A stretch of 64,000 nucleotides of DNA from the NCBI GenBank assembly GCA_015680685.1, contig MNCI01027436.1:24054-88053 (forward strand), in the 5' to 3' direction. The stretch comes from Gnetum montanum (Eukaryota; Streptophyta; Gnetopsida; Gnetales; Gnetaceae). Every line of letters begins with the position of its first letter. Positions within the stretch are counted from its first letter, which is position 1. This document shows, piece after piece, positions 1 through 11,094 of the stretch. The position numbers and the translations under genes are program-made. The notes below the pieces were generated by a model. It saw only the letters and a program-made list of their open reading frames with translations. It ran no database searches and was not told where the DNA came from.

Positions 1-1044
1 TGCTCTAGCTAGCTCCTCGTGAACTAGAGTATTGAAGGGATCTTGAGCTAGTTTGTTAGTGAGATGCTCAATAGTGAGGTGAATTTTGTTGTATTCATGT
101 TTGGCTTGAGCAGCCACAGTCTTACCATATGAACGAGCGAAGTTTCGCACTCGGCATGAAGCACAATGCCACCAATTAATCCAACCCGTCTAATTTAGGG
201 GCCTAGGTTTGGCATTCCAAAGGTTGGAGAGAAGAAGTTGGGCAGTGGGGGAAGAAAAACAGTTGTTGTGTAGTCTGAAAAGATGAAATTTTTGTCGGTC
301 AGGCCTACCATGAATCTTGATAGATATGGAGATAGGAAGGTGGTCAGATAAGGTGGCATGATGATGAGCTGTAGTGGCAGAGAAAGCTTGCCAATAGGAG
401 AGGGTGGAGAAATAGAACCTATCTAATCTACTGTAGATGCGAGCTTGCCCTAGACGGAGATTGCTCCAAGTAAATCTATGGGGGGGAGCACACGTGGAGT
501 TGTCTACCCCGTCTGAGAGGTAAAATCTTTTCTTAAATGCAGACCAGGCCTGATACTTGAGATTGGGCAATTGAAGAAATGCCCCTCCGAGCTTATCTTG
601 AGGGAATTTTACCATATTAAAATCTCCTTCGAATATCCAAGGCATTGGGGGGAGAGAAGTTGCAAGTTCATGCCAAAGGAGAGCCCGTTCTGTGGAGTCA
701 TTTGGGGCATATATCGAGCAAATGCCAAAAGGGCCATGTTGGGATGAGAAGGTGGCCCAAAAAACTCTATGTCCAGAATCCGAACCGCTTTGAAGGATTT
801 TAGTTTTCTAGTAGGGTGAGAGGAGAATGGCCGCTCCTCCTTTCCCACATGCATGGGATGTCGCTAGGAGTGAGGAGTGAGGAAGAAACCAATGGGTAGA
901 ATAGGATAAAAGGTCGGCGGAAATCTTAATTTCTTGAAGGAGAATGAAATCAAAAGTCAAATTAAGACCAGATATAAAGTTGCCTGCTCGCTTCCGTCGA
1001 AGCCTATCAGTAAGGTCTCGAACGTTCCAAGAAAGGAGATTCAT
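1..1044 (-). pseudogene. L1-type LINE ORF2, apurinic endonuclease domain (truncated by window edge)
   Basis: The minus-strand frame starts at the ATG at 1044 and stays in one frame to the window edge, broken only by two TAG stops near 808 and 190. It begins MNLLSWNVR and then shows the exonuclease-endonuclease-phosphatase motifs in order: LLQEIK, SIYAPND, GDFN (about 618-640), RLDRF and SDHLPI (about 340). In plant L1 elements this domain nicks target DNA to prime reverse transcription. The linker towards reverse transcriptase (AQAKHEYNKIHL and following) is readable at 1-190; the RT itself lies outside the window. The ATG overlaps the stop codon of the upstream ORF1. The copy is inactive because of the stops, but its sequence is well preserved. 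Confidence 0.9.
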
Positions 1045-2123
1045 GGGGAAACCGGGGATAGGTTGGATGGGAGGACAACAAAAGGTTTAGGAGTCGAAGT
1101 ATCGGTTTCCTTTGTTCCTGACAGGAGGGCAAAGGAGTTCTTGGTGGGGACAAGGGCCATGGAAGTGTCTAGTGAAGAGGAGTTGGAGGGAGAAGTAGAA
1201 TGAAGGGAAGCTTTGGCTCGTTTCCTTCCACTGGCCACCACGAACTCATCCTCCGAGAATGAGTTCTTGACAACGTTTGAAGGGATGACCTGGGTGGAGG
1301 TGTGAGTACCTAACTATTGTTTCTGTAGCTTGGAGCGGCTAGACTGAGAGGAGGATTTAGGAGTTCTTGGGGGAGGAGATTCGAATTTAAAGGATACTGA
1401 GGATGAGCCTACTAGTGGTATGACTAGGGAACGAGTCTTCTAAGAGGCTAGGTTGTTTTTTCCTGGCTAGGATAGGACACACTGAGATATGATGCTCGGC
1501 CTTGTGACAATAGCTACATGAGTTTGGGAGGTAAAAATAGTCCACTTTTTGGGTAAATATTTTTCCACCAGCATTGAGATTTAATGAGGTCTTCCGAAGG
1601 GCTATATCTAGTTCAATACAATAACGGCGAATTTGAGTTCCATTGATCGCCGTACAATGATCGGAAATAATAGGGCCCAGGGTGCTAACAATGTCCCTCT
1701 TAATAGAGGAGAAAATGAGTGGAAGATTGGGCAGTTCTACATAACAAGGAATTATATTAAAAGCTGGGTCATTGACATTAAATTCAAAACTCCAAGTGCA
1801 TGCGATTAGGGTTGCATTTCTGGTTGGAAAATTTTTTTTAGAGAGAGCCTTTTCGACCTAGAAAGCATCAGATAATTCTACCAGAATGAAATGACGAGTG
1901 TAGTAGCGAGCATGAGAAACCTGAATGCCATGGGGCTAAAGAAGGCTATGGACTTGAGTGTTTAAACTTGGGGACCGTGGTAAAACTCCACAATTTGAAA
2001 AAACAGAAAACGAGATGTGAAATCTTTAGAAACTGCTTCAAAAATATCATCCGGTAAAAGAAAATCAAGTTGAGGTGAGGTAGATGAACTTCCCTGAGGA
2101 AATGCAGAAGCTGATGAATCCAT
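1041..2123 (-). pseudogene. L1-type LINE ORF1, DUF4283-like nucleic-acid-binding protein with CCHC knuckle
   Basis: The frame starts at the ATG at 2123 (MDSSASAFPQG) and ends with the TGA at 1041-1043. In between are readable DUF4283-like stretches (HFILVELSDAF, CTWSFEFNVNDPAF, CYVELPNLPL) and a perfect CX2CX4HX4C zinc knuckle, CSYCHKAEHHISVC, at about 1477-1518. The C-terminal tail is Ser/Thr-rich. This is the usual layout of plant LINE ORF1, an RNA-binding chaperone for the retrotransposition particle. At least two frameshifts (near 1960 and between 1470 and 1241) and TAG stops, one within the segment following AF at about 1858, inactivate it. Confidence 0.85.
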
Positions 2124-3775
2124 CTTTGTGACTTGCCCACGCCTACGACGTGTGCATTCCTGACTCCGTCCTGCAACCTAGACTGTAGGAAAACCCTCAC
2201 CACGTGTCCACCCACCACGAACAAGGACCCAAACAGCGCGGCAGAAAGAAATAAAACGGCCAAGAAAAACTCAAGAGGCGGAGAAGGAGGGCTCTGCAGC
2301 ACAGCGGCGCCCAATGATTATTTTCTGTTCAGCGTCTTTGATCCACATATGGCGGCGGCACCGCAGAAGGCAGAAGGCAGAGCGTAGGAGGGCTCTGCAG
2401 TGCAGCCGCGCCCTACGGAAGAAAGGAGCATCAACGGTCGTAAAAACTCCTGCAGTTCCAGGTAAAACAGGTGTATCCACACGAGAAAGCCCACCAAATT
2501 TCAGAACAGTCAAAAAGCATTTCCCCGGCAGAAACAGGACGCAACCCTATGGCCAAGACTAGAGACGCGGAGCACAGGAGTGCTCAGAGGCACCGCAGCA
2601 CAGAAGAAACAAAAGCGCCAACGGTTACTGCATTCCCTCGAGAACGGTTATTTCTGAATGCATGTACTGCAATGTAATGCAAACGATGTCGTAACTCCTC
2701 TATTAAGCGTCGAGTGTATCTTTCAGCAAGAAAAATGCAAACTCTTTCACCAAGAAAAATGCAAATACCTGCCAAGCAGGGCTCAGCTCAAAGCATGCAT
2801 GACGCAGCAATACGGGCAGATAAACAGAAACAGCCAAACGAAAATATATGAGTGCAAGCCATGTAGTCAAATCACAAAAAAGAAAAGACAAACACACAGG
2901 CAAAAGATAATGGAAGTTGACGAAGAGTGCTTCACGTTGAAGTTGCCGGTTGATGGCAGTTGGCGTGACGGCCGTTGATGGTGGTTTCCTTGCAAGCCGC
3001 AATTAACCAGAAGAACACAGAAACACGCGACGGTGGCACGACGGATAGCAACGTCTCTTTCATGTAGGTGCATACAGCCCTAGAAATGCACACAGAGGGT
3101 GGTGGATAGAGGCTGATGCACAAGGGACGGTCTGTTTCTTTTGGTCCTGACCGCAGCAAACAGCGGCAGACGATGTTTGGCATTGTAGACAACATGCACG
3201 GTGGTTTTCTGTTTTTCTCTCTCTGCCAATTGCAGTGGCATTCCAGCACAGCACACACTAACAACAGCAACGGATGTAAGCAGATGGCTTGGCTGCCACA
3301 GGATCTATGGGTGTGTGAGGTTCTTCTCTATGGGTGTGTGAGGTTCTTCTCTTTCCATGTGCACCTGACAAAAAGTGAAGGATGGTGGCTTCTCTCTCCA
3401 CCAACAGCAACACCATCTTTCTTTCTTGGCTGGTGATGAATAGTTGATGGAGGCAGACATGTTGCAAAGGAGGGTTGCTGTACTACACGGAATCATTAAG
3501 CCTCCTCTTCTTTCACCCATAAACAGCGAACAGCACACACGATGGTCCAGCAATGGTGGTGGCCACTATGACAGGCTTCTTCTACGTTTCGTTTTCTCTC
3601 TTCTATACACGGAGACATGATAACGAAAGGTGACCTAGTAGTCACATTTCTGTATCCACATGACATATGTGGATCCATCTTCCCTTTCCTTCATCCAGCG
3701 ACGGCTACAAGCAACCTTGCAATAGCATCCACAACGGACCGGCATCAGCAAGCGGTAGCAGCAAGACCAAGGAAT
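2124..3775 (-). other. Probable 5' leader of the LINE: GC-rich, internally repetitive, non-coding
   Basis: This 1.65 kb directly upstream of LINE ORF1 is clearly richer in G+C and CpG than the rest of the window. It holds short direct repeats: a 'gagggctctgcag' block near 2288 and 2388, a 'aagaaaaatgcaaa' pair near 2730 and 2752, and a tandem 'tatgggtgtgtgaggttcttctc' pair near 3306-3350. Short overlapping ORFs on both strands show no recognisable domain. Position and composition suggest the 5' UTR or internal promoter of the LINE; the 5' end of the element is placed only by the change in composition near 3775 and is uncertain. Confidence 0.45.
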
Positions 3776-3984
3776 TTTTGAATTTTTTTTTGGATCGTTA
3801 ATTGAAATTTAAAATTTGCACAAACATTCAATTTAAATTTTAAATTATCTTACTTGCTTTATTGTTTTTCAAAATGTCACATACCCCTCTCCAGCTAAGA
3901 CTAATCCCACGTATCACCTTAGGTGATAATCTCTTAAAACGAGTTTTTGTGTCCAAAATTTATGCATCAACAATAGGCACTCAC
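3776..3984. other. Spacer with AT-rich inverted motifs and a 15-bp palindrome
   Basis: AT-rich DNA between the LINE leader and the AMP deaminase fragment. It contains mirrored aatttaaaattt-type motifs at 3805-3845 and the perfect palindrome atcaccttaggtgat at about 3914-3928. If the donor site at 3979-3984 is real, the minus strand here would be the start of an intron of the captured gene. No coding signal was seen. Confidence 0.4.
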
Positions 3985-4735
3985 AGCTTCCATACCTATG
4001 CAGCAACATTGTATTCCTCAACTAAAGGCTCCTTAATCAGGTGAATTTGCAAAGGATCGTCCGTTGATAATGGAACGTTGAGACCCTATGCAAAGAAATC
4101 GTCCCTCGCTCCCCTCGGGCTCCTTTCAAAAAGGGTTTCTATGACAGTGCAAAAATAAAGAGTTATTGCTTCATAGAGACATGGCCAAGCCAATCTGAGC
4201 AAGATAATACAAGTATTGTAATGCAAGAGATTTTCTACGATTAATTCCATGGGCAATACTGTGAGTAAGTAAGAAAGAAGCTGCCAAGTGATCAATATCA
4301 CTAGCCTCACCGCAGTGAGGGTGGAACTTCATTGTGGCCATCCCTTTTGATTCTCTAACCTTGTTAAGTGTGTATAGGTTTGCATAGCAATAATAAGCAT
4401 AGTACGAAAAAGCAGGGTTAAATTCATTGGTCAACTATGCCGGAGTTGGCATGTGTTTAGTAGGTTGTCTTTTAGGCTTGCTTTCATCATCTACCATGTC
4501 AAACCCAACGACATGCTTTAAAAAGACATGAAGTTGAGGATGAGAACCTGGATCAACTGTCATTTCAAAAAGTGGTATCAATATGTGGTATCAATATATT
4601 ATCAAGTATGTTTTGAAAAGAAGTGACTATTCCCATGCCCTTGTACACATTGTATAGCCGTGGAAACTGTATCAACCGAATAGCATTTTCACTGTAAATC
4701 TCATTATTAATAAACCAGCTTGCTAACCGGTCCCA
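3985..4735 (-). pseudogene. AMP deaminase (FAC1/AMPD-like) gene fragment
   Basis: Read on the minus strand, this gives about 240 residues of the catalytic C-terminal half of plant AMP deaminase, which converts AMP to IMP in purine salvage. From upstream to downstream: [110 protein letters not shown]. The HPHCGEA histidine and the STDD aspartate are metal or catalytic positions in the family. Damage: a TGA near 4725, a 13-bp tandem duplication (gtggtatcaatat) near 4575 that shifts the frame, a TAG near 4435, an insertion of about 31 bp near 4110, and further stops. The match ends at VWKL, directly followed by gtgagt, a consensus splice donor, so this is more likely captured genomic DNA than a processed copy. 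Confidence 0.85.
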
Positions 4736-4980
4736 TCATTCACTCTGTTCTCCTTCATCTCCATAGGCACAAACCTGCGATTTTGCGATTTCCGAGAATA
4801 GGTCAGCAAGTCATAGGATTGGACTTGCATAGATCCATTCAGAAGTTTGGTGAGAACCGTCATTCCTGGACAGACTTGGAGAGGAATGACTGCCGTTGCA
4901 GGCAAGCAAAATATACCTATAGGAACTGTATCACATTCATGGATGTAGATGTAGGTGATGGGAGGTAGCCATCTTGCTCT
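4736..4980 (-). pseudogene. Possible upstream continuation of the AMP deaminase fragment
   Basis: The minus strand between about 4736 and 4810 reads LADLFSEIAKSQ followed by AYGDEGEQSE, weakly matching the family segment before the RLYN block. Further upstream to 4980 no convincing similarity was seen. A 60-codon open frame here (4723-4905) is in another register and is not supported as a gene. Confidence 0.35.
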
Positions 4981-5026
4981 AACTCCTGCTTTTTCTGGAG
5001 TCCTCTTGAATTGATATGAAAGGTAC

Positions 5027-5275
5027 GCTAGTTTGTCCGCTGTGGGAGCGTACAGATAAATTCTGGAATTTTTTTTTTAAAAAAATATGCTAGTTTGTAC
5101 GCTAGGGCAGCGTACTCGTCTAAATTCCTAGCTTACAGATAAATGCTGGAAAACTTTTTTTAAAAAAACACTGGTTTATACGCTATGGTACGGTACAGAT
5201 AAATTTTGGAAAGTTTCGAAGACGCTAATTTGGACGCTGTGGGAGCGTACTTACAAGTTTCGGAAAGATTCTAGC
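5027..5275. repeat. Diverged minisatellite cluster 1 (units of about 53-82 bp)
   Basis: Four degenerate units begin near 5027, 5089, 5170 and 5223. Each has a 'gctagtttgtacgct' core, then 'gggagcgtac', 'agataaatt' and 'ggaaagttt'. Unit length varies mainly through poly-T/poly-A runs. The units match those of the array at 6189-6450. Confidence 0.75.
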
Positions 5276-6188
5276 ATAAACCAAAAAAGCTCAGTGTACT
5301 GGCCAATTCCTGTTTTTTCTTTTAGGCAACTTGCTAATTTGAGCCAGTTTGTTTTTTTTCTGGGGCTGTGCAGCCTCTCGTGGGCCTACAGGCCACGTGG
5401 TCGCCAGCAACCCCTTTTTTTTATATATTTAAATGCCAAACGATACATGGTAAAGTTTAAGAGTCTGACATTCCCTCTCTTGAGATTTCATAATAAGGCT
5501 TATTGACAGCATACTATCAAAGTAGGGTATGATGTCAACTGATAAAGCAGTCAATATGTCAATTGTCTTCAGACACCAAGGCTGAGAATCAACCCGATGC
5601 AAATAACTGTTTTTGAAGAGGTTTAGGCAGAAGACTCAAAACATATAAACTGGTAAATGAAGGGAAAAAAATATCAATAAGCTTTTTGTACCTAGCATAG
5701 CAGCGGAAATTAAAGTGTTACAAAAGGAACCAATAATCAAAATAAGTTTCTGGTACATACAAAACTTTGATATCACGAACTTCGGGCATGTCTCAATAGA
5801 CAGCATCTAATTTTTCTTATGAATAATTAGATATGGCTTAGGTTTCGACGCTTGATATTCTACGTATATTAAAACTGAGATCATACGTTCGAGGCCTTCT
5901 CCAGCCATTTCCCCTCTTGTTTTTGAATAATATAAAAAAATTCAGGATGCATTAGATGCTGAACATCAAATCAACTAATTTAGATATGGCAGATTTTGAA
6001 GGAGATGCCATGGCTCCTGCTGAACGTTGTTTTATCTCATTTGATTGTAGATAATATGGCCGAGTTACAGCTTTGCTTGGGCCCAAAGTTAACTCCTTAT
6101 TTGTTGGCTAGAACACTACAGAAGAAGAGGAAGAAGAAGACAAGGGAAGAAGCAATAGGGGCCGAACGAGGCCAGACGAGGCGGGGAG
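5276..6188. other. Interval between the two minisatellite clusters, no gene seen
   Basis: AT-rich DNA with only short ORFs. A GC-rich patch at 5360-5415 includes gtggtcgccagcaacccc. The stretch 5690-5790 includes 'cagcggaaattaaag' and 'gatatcacgaacttcg', the kind of wording often met in decayed copia-like LTRs, but no element ends can be defined. Confidence 0.3.
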
Positions 6189-6450
6189 GACGCTGGTTTG
6201 TACGCTGTGGCAACATACTTGGCTGGACCTCGAACGCATGGATAAATTTTCGAAAGTTTTGAAGACGCTGGTTTGTACGCTGTGGTAACATACTTGGCTG
6301 GACCTCGAACGCATGGATAAATTTGCGAAAGTTTCGAAGACGCTGATTTGTACACTGTCGTACACTGTGGCAGCGTACTTGACTGGATCTCCAGCATTCC
6401 GATAAAATTTTAGAAAGTTTGAAGACACTGGTTTGTACAGAGATGAACTC
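6189..6450. repeat. 75-bp tandem repeat (minisatellite cluster 2)
   Basis: Units start at 6189, 6264, 6339 and 6424. The first two periods are exactly 75 bp; the third is 85 bp because 'tacactgtcg' is duplicated locally. Core wording is gacgctggtttgtacgctgt, then 'acttggctggacctcgaacgcatggat' in two pieces, and 'cgaaagttt'. Because 75 is divisible by three, all minus-strand frames stay open together, giving three overlapping ORFs of about 100 codons that are products of the repeat rather than genes. Confidence 0.9.
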
Positions 6451-7479
6451 CAACTTCCCCAGTGCGTGAAGATTCAGTTTTCATAAGGGCTTGGTTTCCG
6501 AGCTTTAAAAAAATTTTGAACTTTTTTAAGTGGACCTATTCTTTCCCAAAGTCTCATGAAATGATAAACCTTAAACATGGTCATAAGCGTTCACATCCTC
6601 TTGAGAATGGGGGCATAAAACTAGACACATAGAACTTTGTTAAATGGGGTCCATTCCCGATGCCCTCCATTGTGTAAATGAGTCAGTCATTGTATTGCCC
6701 TTGCACATGATGCTTAAACCTCATTTCATTGTGCTTCTAATTTTAAGCATTTTTAAGCTACATTGCTGCTAATGAATACTTAGTAATTGCATGAATTCAA
6801 GCTATTGCTAATGAATACTTAGTAATTGCATGAATTCAAGCTATTGTTCCGTAGCATAAGAAAGCATGTTTTGTTGGTGGTATGAAGGTTATCATGGTTA
6901 CTAATTGATTGAATTGTTTTATTGTTTATAGGCTTTTGTAGATGTTGTTGGTCATGGTATTAGCAATGATGCTCCTCCTCCTCCCATAGCCTAGATCTAC
7001 CTTTTATTTGATACTATTTAGCTCCTTTGGCTCATGTGACTATTTATTATTCTTTTATATACTTATGTAATTTGTTGCATAGTGCAACTATGGCTTTTGG
7101 ACATTATGTATTTATTTTTGTTATTTGTCAAATGGTGTGACCATGGCTACCATTGGTTTTAACTTTAAATTGTCATTGGTTATTGTTTTTAGTGTCTTTA
7201 CATTCTAAATTGGTTCACAGTCTTTACATTTTAAATATATTTTCATACATTTTATGGTTTCTATTTTTTATGATGTCTTATGATTTTATGCAAACACAAA
7301 GAAAATAGTCATGAAATTATAAACTAGACATGAACATAAAGACCATAGATATAATGTAAAATGTAAAAGTTGAAGATAAGGCTAAGGATTAAAGACTACA
7401 TTGTAAGGTACAAGGTTAAGAAAGTAGATAGAGTATTCAATCGCGAAAGTGCTTTCTCATCTTCGAGAGATTAAAAAAT
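6451..7479. other. AT-rich interval with a 39-bp tandem duplication
   Basis: Mostly unexplained AT-rich sequence. Positions 6768-6845 are a perfect or near-perfect 39-bp tandem duplication containing 'aatgaatacttagtaattgc'. At 6930-6992 a splice-acceptor-like 'gtttataggc' is followed by a short frame ending NDAPPPPIA and a stop, then T-rich sequence like a 3' UTR. This could be the decayed 3' end of a gene or transposase, but 20 residues are too few to name it. Confidence 0.35.
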
Positions 7480-7679
7480 GTGTAAGGCCTTTGTTGCATG
7501 ATTTTATACTCTCTCTTCCCTTTACTTACTATGCTAAATAGGAGTTTGTCTCACAATTCTTTTGTGACCCCTACATTGTTGGTTTTGACTTGGTTGATTT
7601 CGTTGTGTTTCTTAGCTATATTTTGGGATACTAAAGTTTCTTCTTGAAACTCCACTAGGGATCCTTGTTCTATGTCAAC

Positions 7680-8305
7680 ATTGTTGACACACAAGGGAGC
7701 TACATGGTCCCTGTGAATAGCAATCTCACCTTCCTCATAAGGTAGATGAGTTTCTTGATGGATTGGGAAGAGATAGCTCGTACTTTAGCTAACCAGGGTC
7801 TCTCCATGATTAGCTTGAATCCTCCTGTCTCTTCCATCACAAGAAAATTAGTTGATGTGGGGAATTATTTCCAAACTATGAAATCCAATGAAATTGACCT
7901 TCTCGCCTCTACATGTGATCCATCAAACAATTTAGGCATTAAGGTGGAGGCGCTCTGAATGTGTTTAGCCAATGCTAGACATTCTACAATAGGGAAGGAG
8001 ATAACATTAGTGGTTGTTCCATCATCCACATGTACCCAGTGTACATTATATTGGCCAACTCTTATCATTCTAAACAAGGGAGCTCTTGATACCTCACCAC
8101 TTTGTGAGTTGATTTTTACCTCCTTGTTATAAAATTTTAGAGTGGTTGACTTCATTTCTTCCTTAGGTGAGGATGGCACTATTACTATGTAGATAGATTC
8201 TTGGTTAACCAAGATATCCTCACTGATAGGAATAGAAGTCAGCATACTAACTAAGGCTTCATGGTGGGCATGAGAGGTCATAACCAAGTCATATAAGCTT
8301 AGCAA
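7680..8305 (-). pseudogene. T1 retroviral-type aspartic protease region
   Basis: An open frame of 146 codons at 7865-8305 begins LSLYDLVMTSHAHHEALV, the segment typically just upstream of protease in Tat-type elements. It continues to VHVDDGTTTNVI, the active-site region where family members have VLVDNGS, so the catalytic D-S/T-G is now D-D-G. Further on (about 7800) FKLIMERPWL matches the LLGRPWL motif of the second half of the domain. Around 7690-7745 one frame reads EGEIAIHRDH, the start of the link to RT. The enzyme would mature Gag-Pol; this copy is broken. Confidence 0.75.
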
Positions 8306-8939
8306 GGTGTTCTTTGTTTAAATGAGACCTTGACCTAGTCCATGATAGTGAGGAAGCCATTGTCATTGTTTGTTATTTTTTCATTCTTGTTGCCTTTGAC
8401 TTCCAAAATTTTCACTTCATGTTTTTGCATTTGTGGTTTAGGCTCCTTCCTTTTCTCCAATTGTTTGTTGTCCCTCCTAGGTTGACTTGTTTAAGCAACT
8501 TACAAATTGGTAACCATAGGTGCTATTGAGATTGGGGAGAGTTTCGGCTAGCCCACCTTTTTCCAAACCTGTGATTGTTTATTATTCTTATCCTTAGGCT
8601 TGGGGGGCTAGCTTCTTTCATTGTTTCATTGATGAATTATTTTTATTTGGTTGTGAAGAGGTTGAGGCATTAGCTATCATAAGAGGATGTTAATCAATTT
8701 GAGGCGTAGACTTAGGCATGGTTGGATGAGATACTATAATAATGAATGGTTCTTTGGGAGGCATAGGTGAAGGTACCCTTATGACAAAAGGAATCATTGA
8801 ATTAAATGAAGCTAAAGCCCTTTCATCATGAGGAGGTATCAAAATCACAAACGGTTCCCTAGTAGGTTTAGGATTGTTGCTAATGTTGAATGTGGCTATT
8901 GTATAGGGATCATTATTAGCATTTAAGGGATCTTTGTAC

Positions 8940-9080
8940 ACCTACAAGTGTTGGTTTTGAAGCCTAACTAGATTTGACATGTCTAGTACCAATTCATCGT
9001 TATCTATCATTCTTTGTAAATTTTTCTTCAATGCTAAGAAAAAATTAGTGTCATGGTCGAGAAGCTAGTGGTAATGGTAG
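8940..9080 (-). pseudogene. T1 gag C-terminus, decayed zinc-knuckle region
   Basis: The minus strand reads FYHYH, LLDHDTNFFLALK and RMIDNDELVLDM. This aligns residue for residue with element H at 63068-63180, where the intact form CDYHQQCDHNMDYC is followed by LALQDKIQRLIDQGKL. In T1 the cysteines have been lost, so nucleic-acid binding by this knuckle would be abolished. The 83-codon open frame at 8690-8941 downstream is the proline-rich link to protease (REPFVILIPP). Confidence 0.7.
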
Positions 9081-9399
9081 AACTAGTATAGTTTATAGTA
9101 CTTGGTCATAGGTGGATCATTCTTGGTTGCTATGGTGGGATCTCTAGCAATCTCACGCAAACAATCATGCCTCTTACGGGAATTCTTAGTCATCTATTTA
9201 TACTAGATATGGCCAATTTTGAACAACTGGTCAAGAAGCTCAGATGGTTTCAAGGGTAATTTCATATACTTAGTCTAATATTTTCTTTTGAAGCTAGGCC
9301 TAGGTTGATTAAATGTAGAGGCACTTGATGTTAAAGGTTAAGTGGTGGCGGTAGGGGCTTTTGGTTAAGTTGTTTTTCATTCCTACATCATCTTATTTT

Positions 9400-10120
9400 C
9401 TTTGGCCATAATGGCCATGGCTACGTGGTTTTATTTCCCCTTGTCCTTATCCTTTCTTGTATGTTATGTAAGTAGGGTCATTACTAGCTTTGACGGCATC
9501 CTCTATGCTTTTCGTTTGAGAAAAGACTTGGCTAAGGGATCATGAGTCTAGGTAATATAATTTGAACTTGATAAAGTTGTTAACTATCCCCTTGAATATA
9601 CCTAGAAGATGTGTCTCAAAAATGGATTCAGGAATTTCATTAAGGAGAACATTCCATCACTTTATGAACTTCTATAAAGGTTCAAGAAGCCCCCATTTAA
9701 ATTTATCAATTAGTCAAGTGTTCCATCAAATTTCAAGTTATACTTGAAATGGTTAACAAACTATGAGATCAAGTCCTCTAGGGAGGTAATAGGACTCCTA
9801 GGTAATGCATAGTACCAATCTAAGGCTTTCCCAATGAGGGACATAGGAAAGACATGCATAATAGTATAGGGCCATGCCTACATAAACAAGCATTCAAAAT
9901 GAAAAGTAATAAGATGGAAGTTAGGATTACCTTCTTCATTGTATTTAGTGAATTGGGGGATGAACATGCCTATGGGAAGAGTTATTTGAGAGAAAAAAGG
10001 ACTAATGGGATCATCTTGGTAGAAGTTGATGATCTTGACCATCTTGATGGTTACAGCTTTTAGCTTTTGTAGCTCTTGCATGAGCTCTTGGATCATCTAG
10101 AAGGATTGGTCTAGGCCTTA
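9400..10120 (-). pseudogene. T1 gag capsid core
   Basis: A 72-codon frame at 9878-10096 reads MIQELMQELQKLK, then DDPISPF and ITLPIGMFIPQF. The region below it reads MSLIGKALDWYYALP, SPITSLEDLIS and FKYNLKF. These match element H at 62086-62400 (MSLAGKALDWYLALP and so on). KALDWY-L followed by the S-SLE-L segment is the conserved helix pair of the Retrotrans_gag family, which builds the particle shell. Stops are TAG and TGA with several frameshifts. Confidence 0.75.
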
Positions 10121-11094
10121 GGGAATTCTTGCTGGTTGGGAGATTTGTGCTAATGGCTGTCGAGGGAGTTGAGAGGGTTATGTGATGGGCATTGGTATTG
10201 ATGGAAAAGGTTTGGTAATCATGGTGGTATGAGGATTAAATAATGAAAATGATGTTTGAGTTGGGATTTGATGGAAAAGGGGGATAAAAGGAATGTAAGA
10301 GGCTTGTGTAGCTTGGGTTCCAAAGAGGATCCCACTGGTATGATGAAGGGAGATGACATTGTAGACACCATTGGGATTGGATGCACAAAGTGAGGTTAAG
10401 TGGCAAAGGACATTGACAAGAATAATGATGTGGAGTGAGACACATTTTGAGTTTGGTACATGATGATGATAGGCACTAGGCTAAACATGATGGGATAAAC
10501 ATTGGAAGACTAAGTGACCTAAGCTACAAGAGATACTAAGGATGCAAGACTAGAGATGATTGCTTGGAAAGTTAACTGTTCGAAGAGGTTTTTGGCTCCT
10601 ACTCCACCTTGAACACATCTTGTTCCTCTCAATTTTCATCTAAGATTACTTCCTCAATCAACTCATCAATTTCTATCAACTGTGTCAAAGTATGTATATA
10701 CAAGTCAGTTTGGTTGATTTGATCATAAGGGGAGGGTATGTATTCCTTCTCATTTTAGTGGATGGTCTCAAACTGATGTTTAGACTTGGATTATGAACAT
10801 GGGATTAGGATACCTACTTGAATTTTAGGATAAATAGAATTATAATATTCTTCATTAATAGTAGTGAATTCTGATTTTCATCCCCTCCATCTAAGTAATT
10901 ACTTGTGTTCTAAAACCACCAGATCCTTGGGATCCTAGATGTGAATGGGTTCTTGGTTAGGGTCCATATACATTATGTTGTAAGGCAAGACCATTGAACA
11001 ATGAAAAGGCATAAATAAGATGCTAAGTCAAGTGACTGATTAATTCTTTCAACTTATTAGAACCTCTGTGGGAACCACAAAGTACAAGAGCCTC

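Larger units (their letters stand above)
7480..11000 (-). mobile_element. Element T1: Tat/Ogre-like Ty3/gypsy gag-protease remnant
   Basis: The minus strand carries, in order, a gag N-terminal region (about 11000-10100), the capsid core, the degenerate zinc-knuckle region and the protease. Each part is collinear with element H at 60864-64000, so the two are members of one family. LTRs, primer-binding site, RT and integrase were not found. Stops and frameshifts are frequent, so the copy is old. The low-coordinate end is set where homology to the protease-RT junction fades, near 7480. Confidence 0.75.

Noticed and set aside
2584-3678. Several 60-112 codon ORFs on both strands in the GC-rich LINE leader
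   Set aside because: Overlapping in many frames, no domains; explained by GC-rich composition.
5027-6450. CRISPR-like array
   Set aside because: Units are contiguous tandem repeats without unique spacers, and the sequence is plant nuclear DNA.
6097-6453. Three overlapping minus-strand ORFs of 93-118 codons
   Set aside because: They arise because the 75-bp repeat length is divisible by three; no gene-like signal.
6930-6992. 3' end of a hAT-type transposase or host gene (ends NDAPPPPIA)
   Set aside because: About 20 residues with no diagnostic motif.
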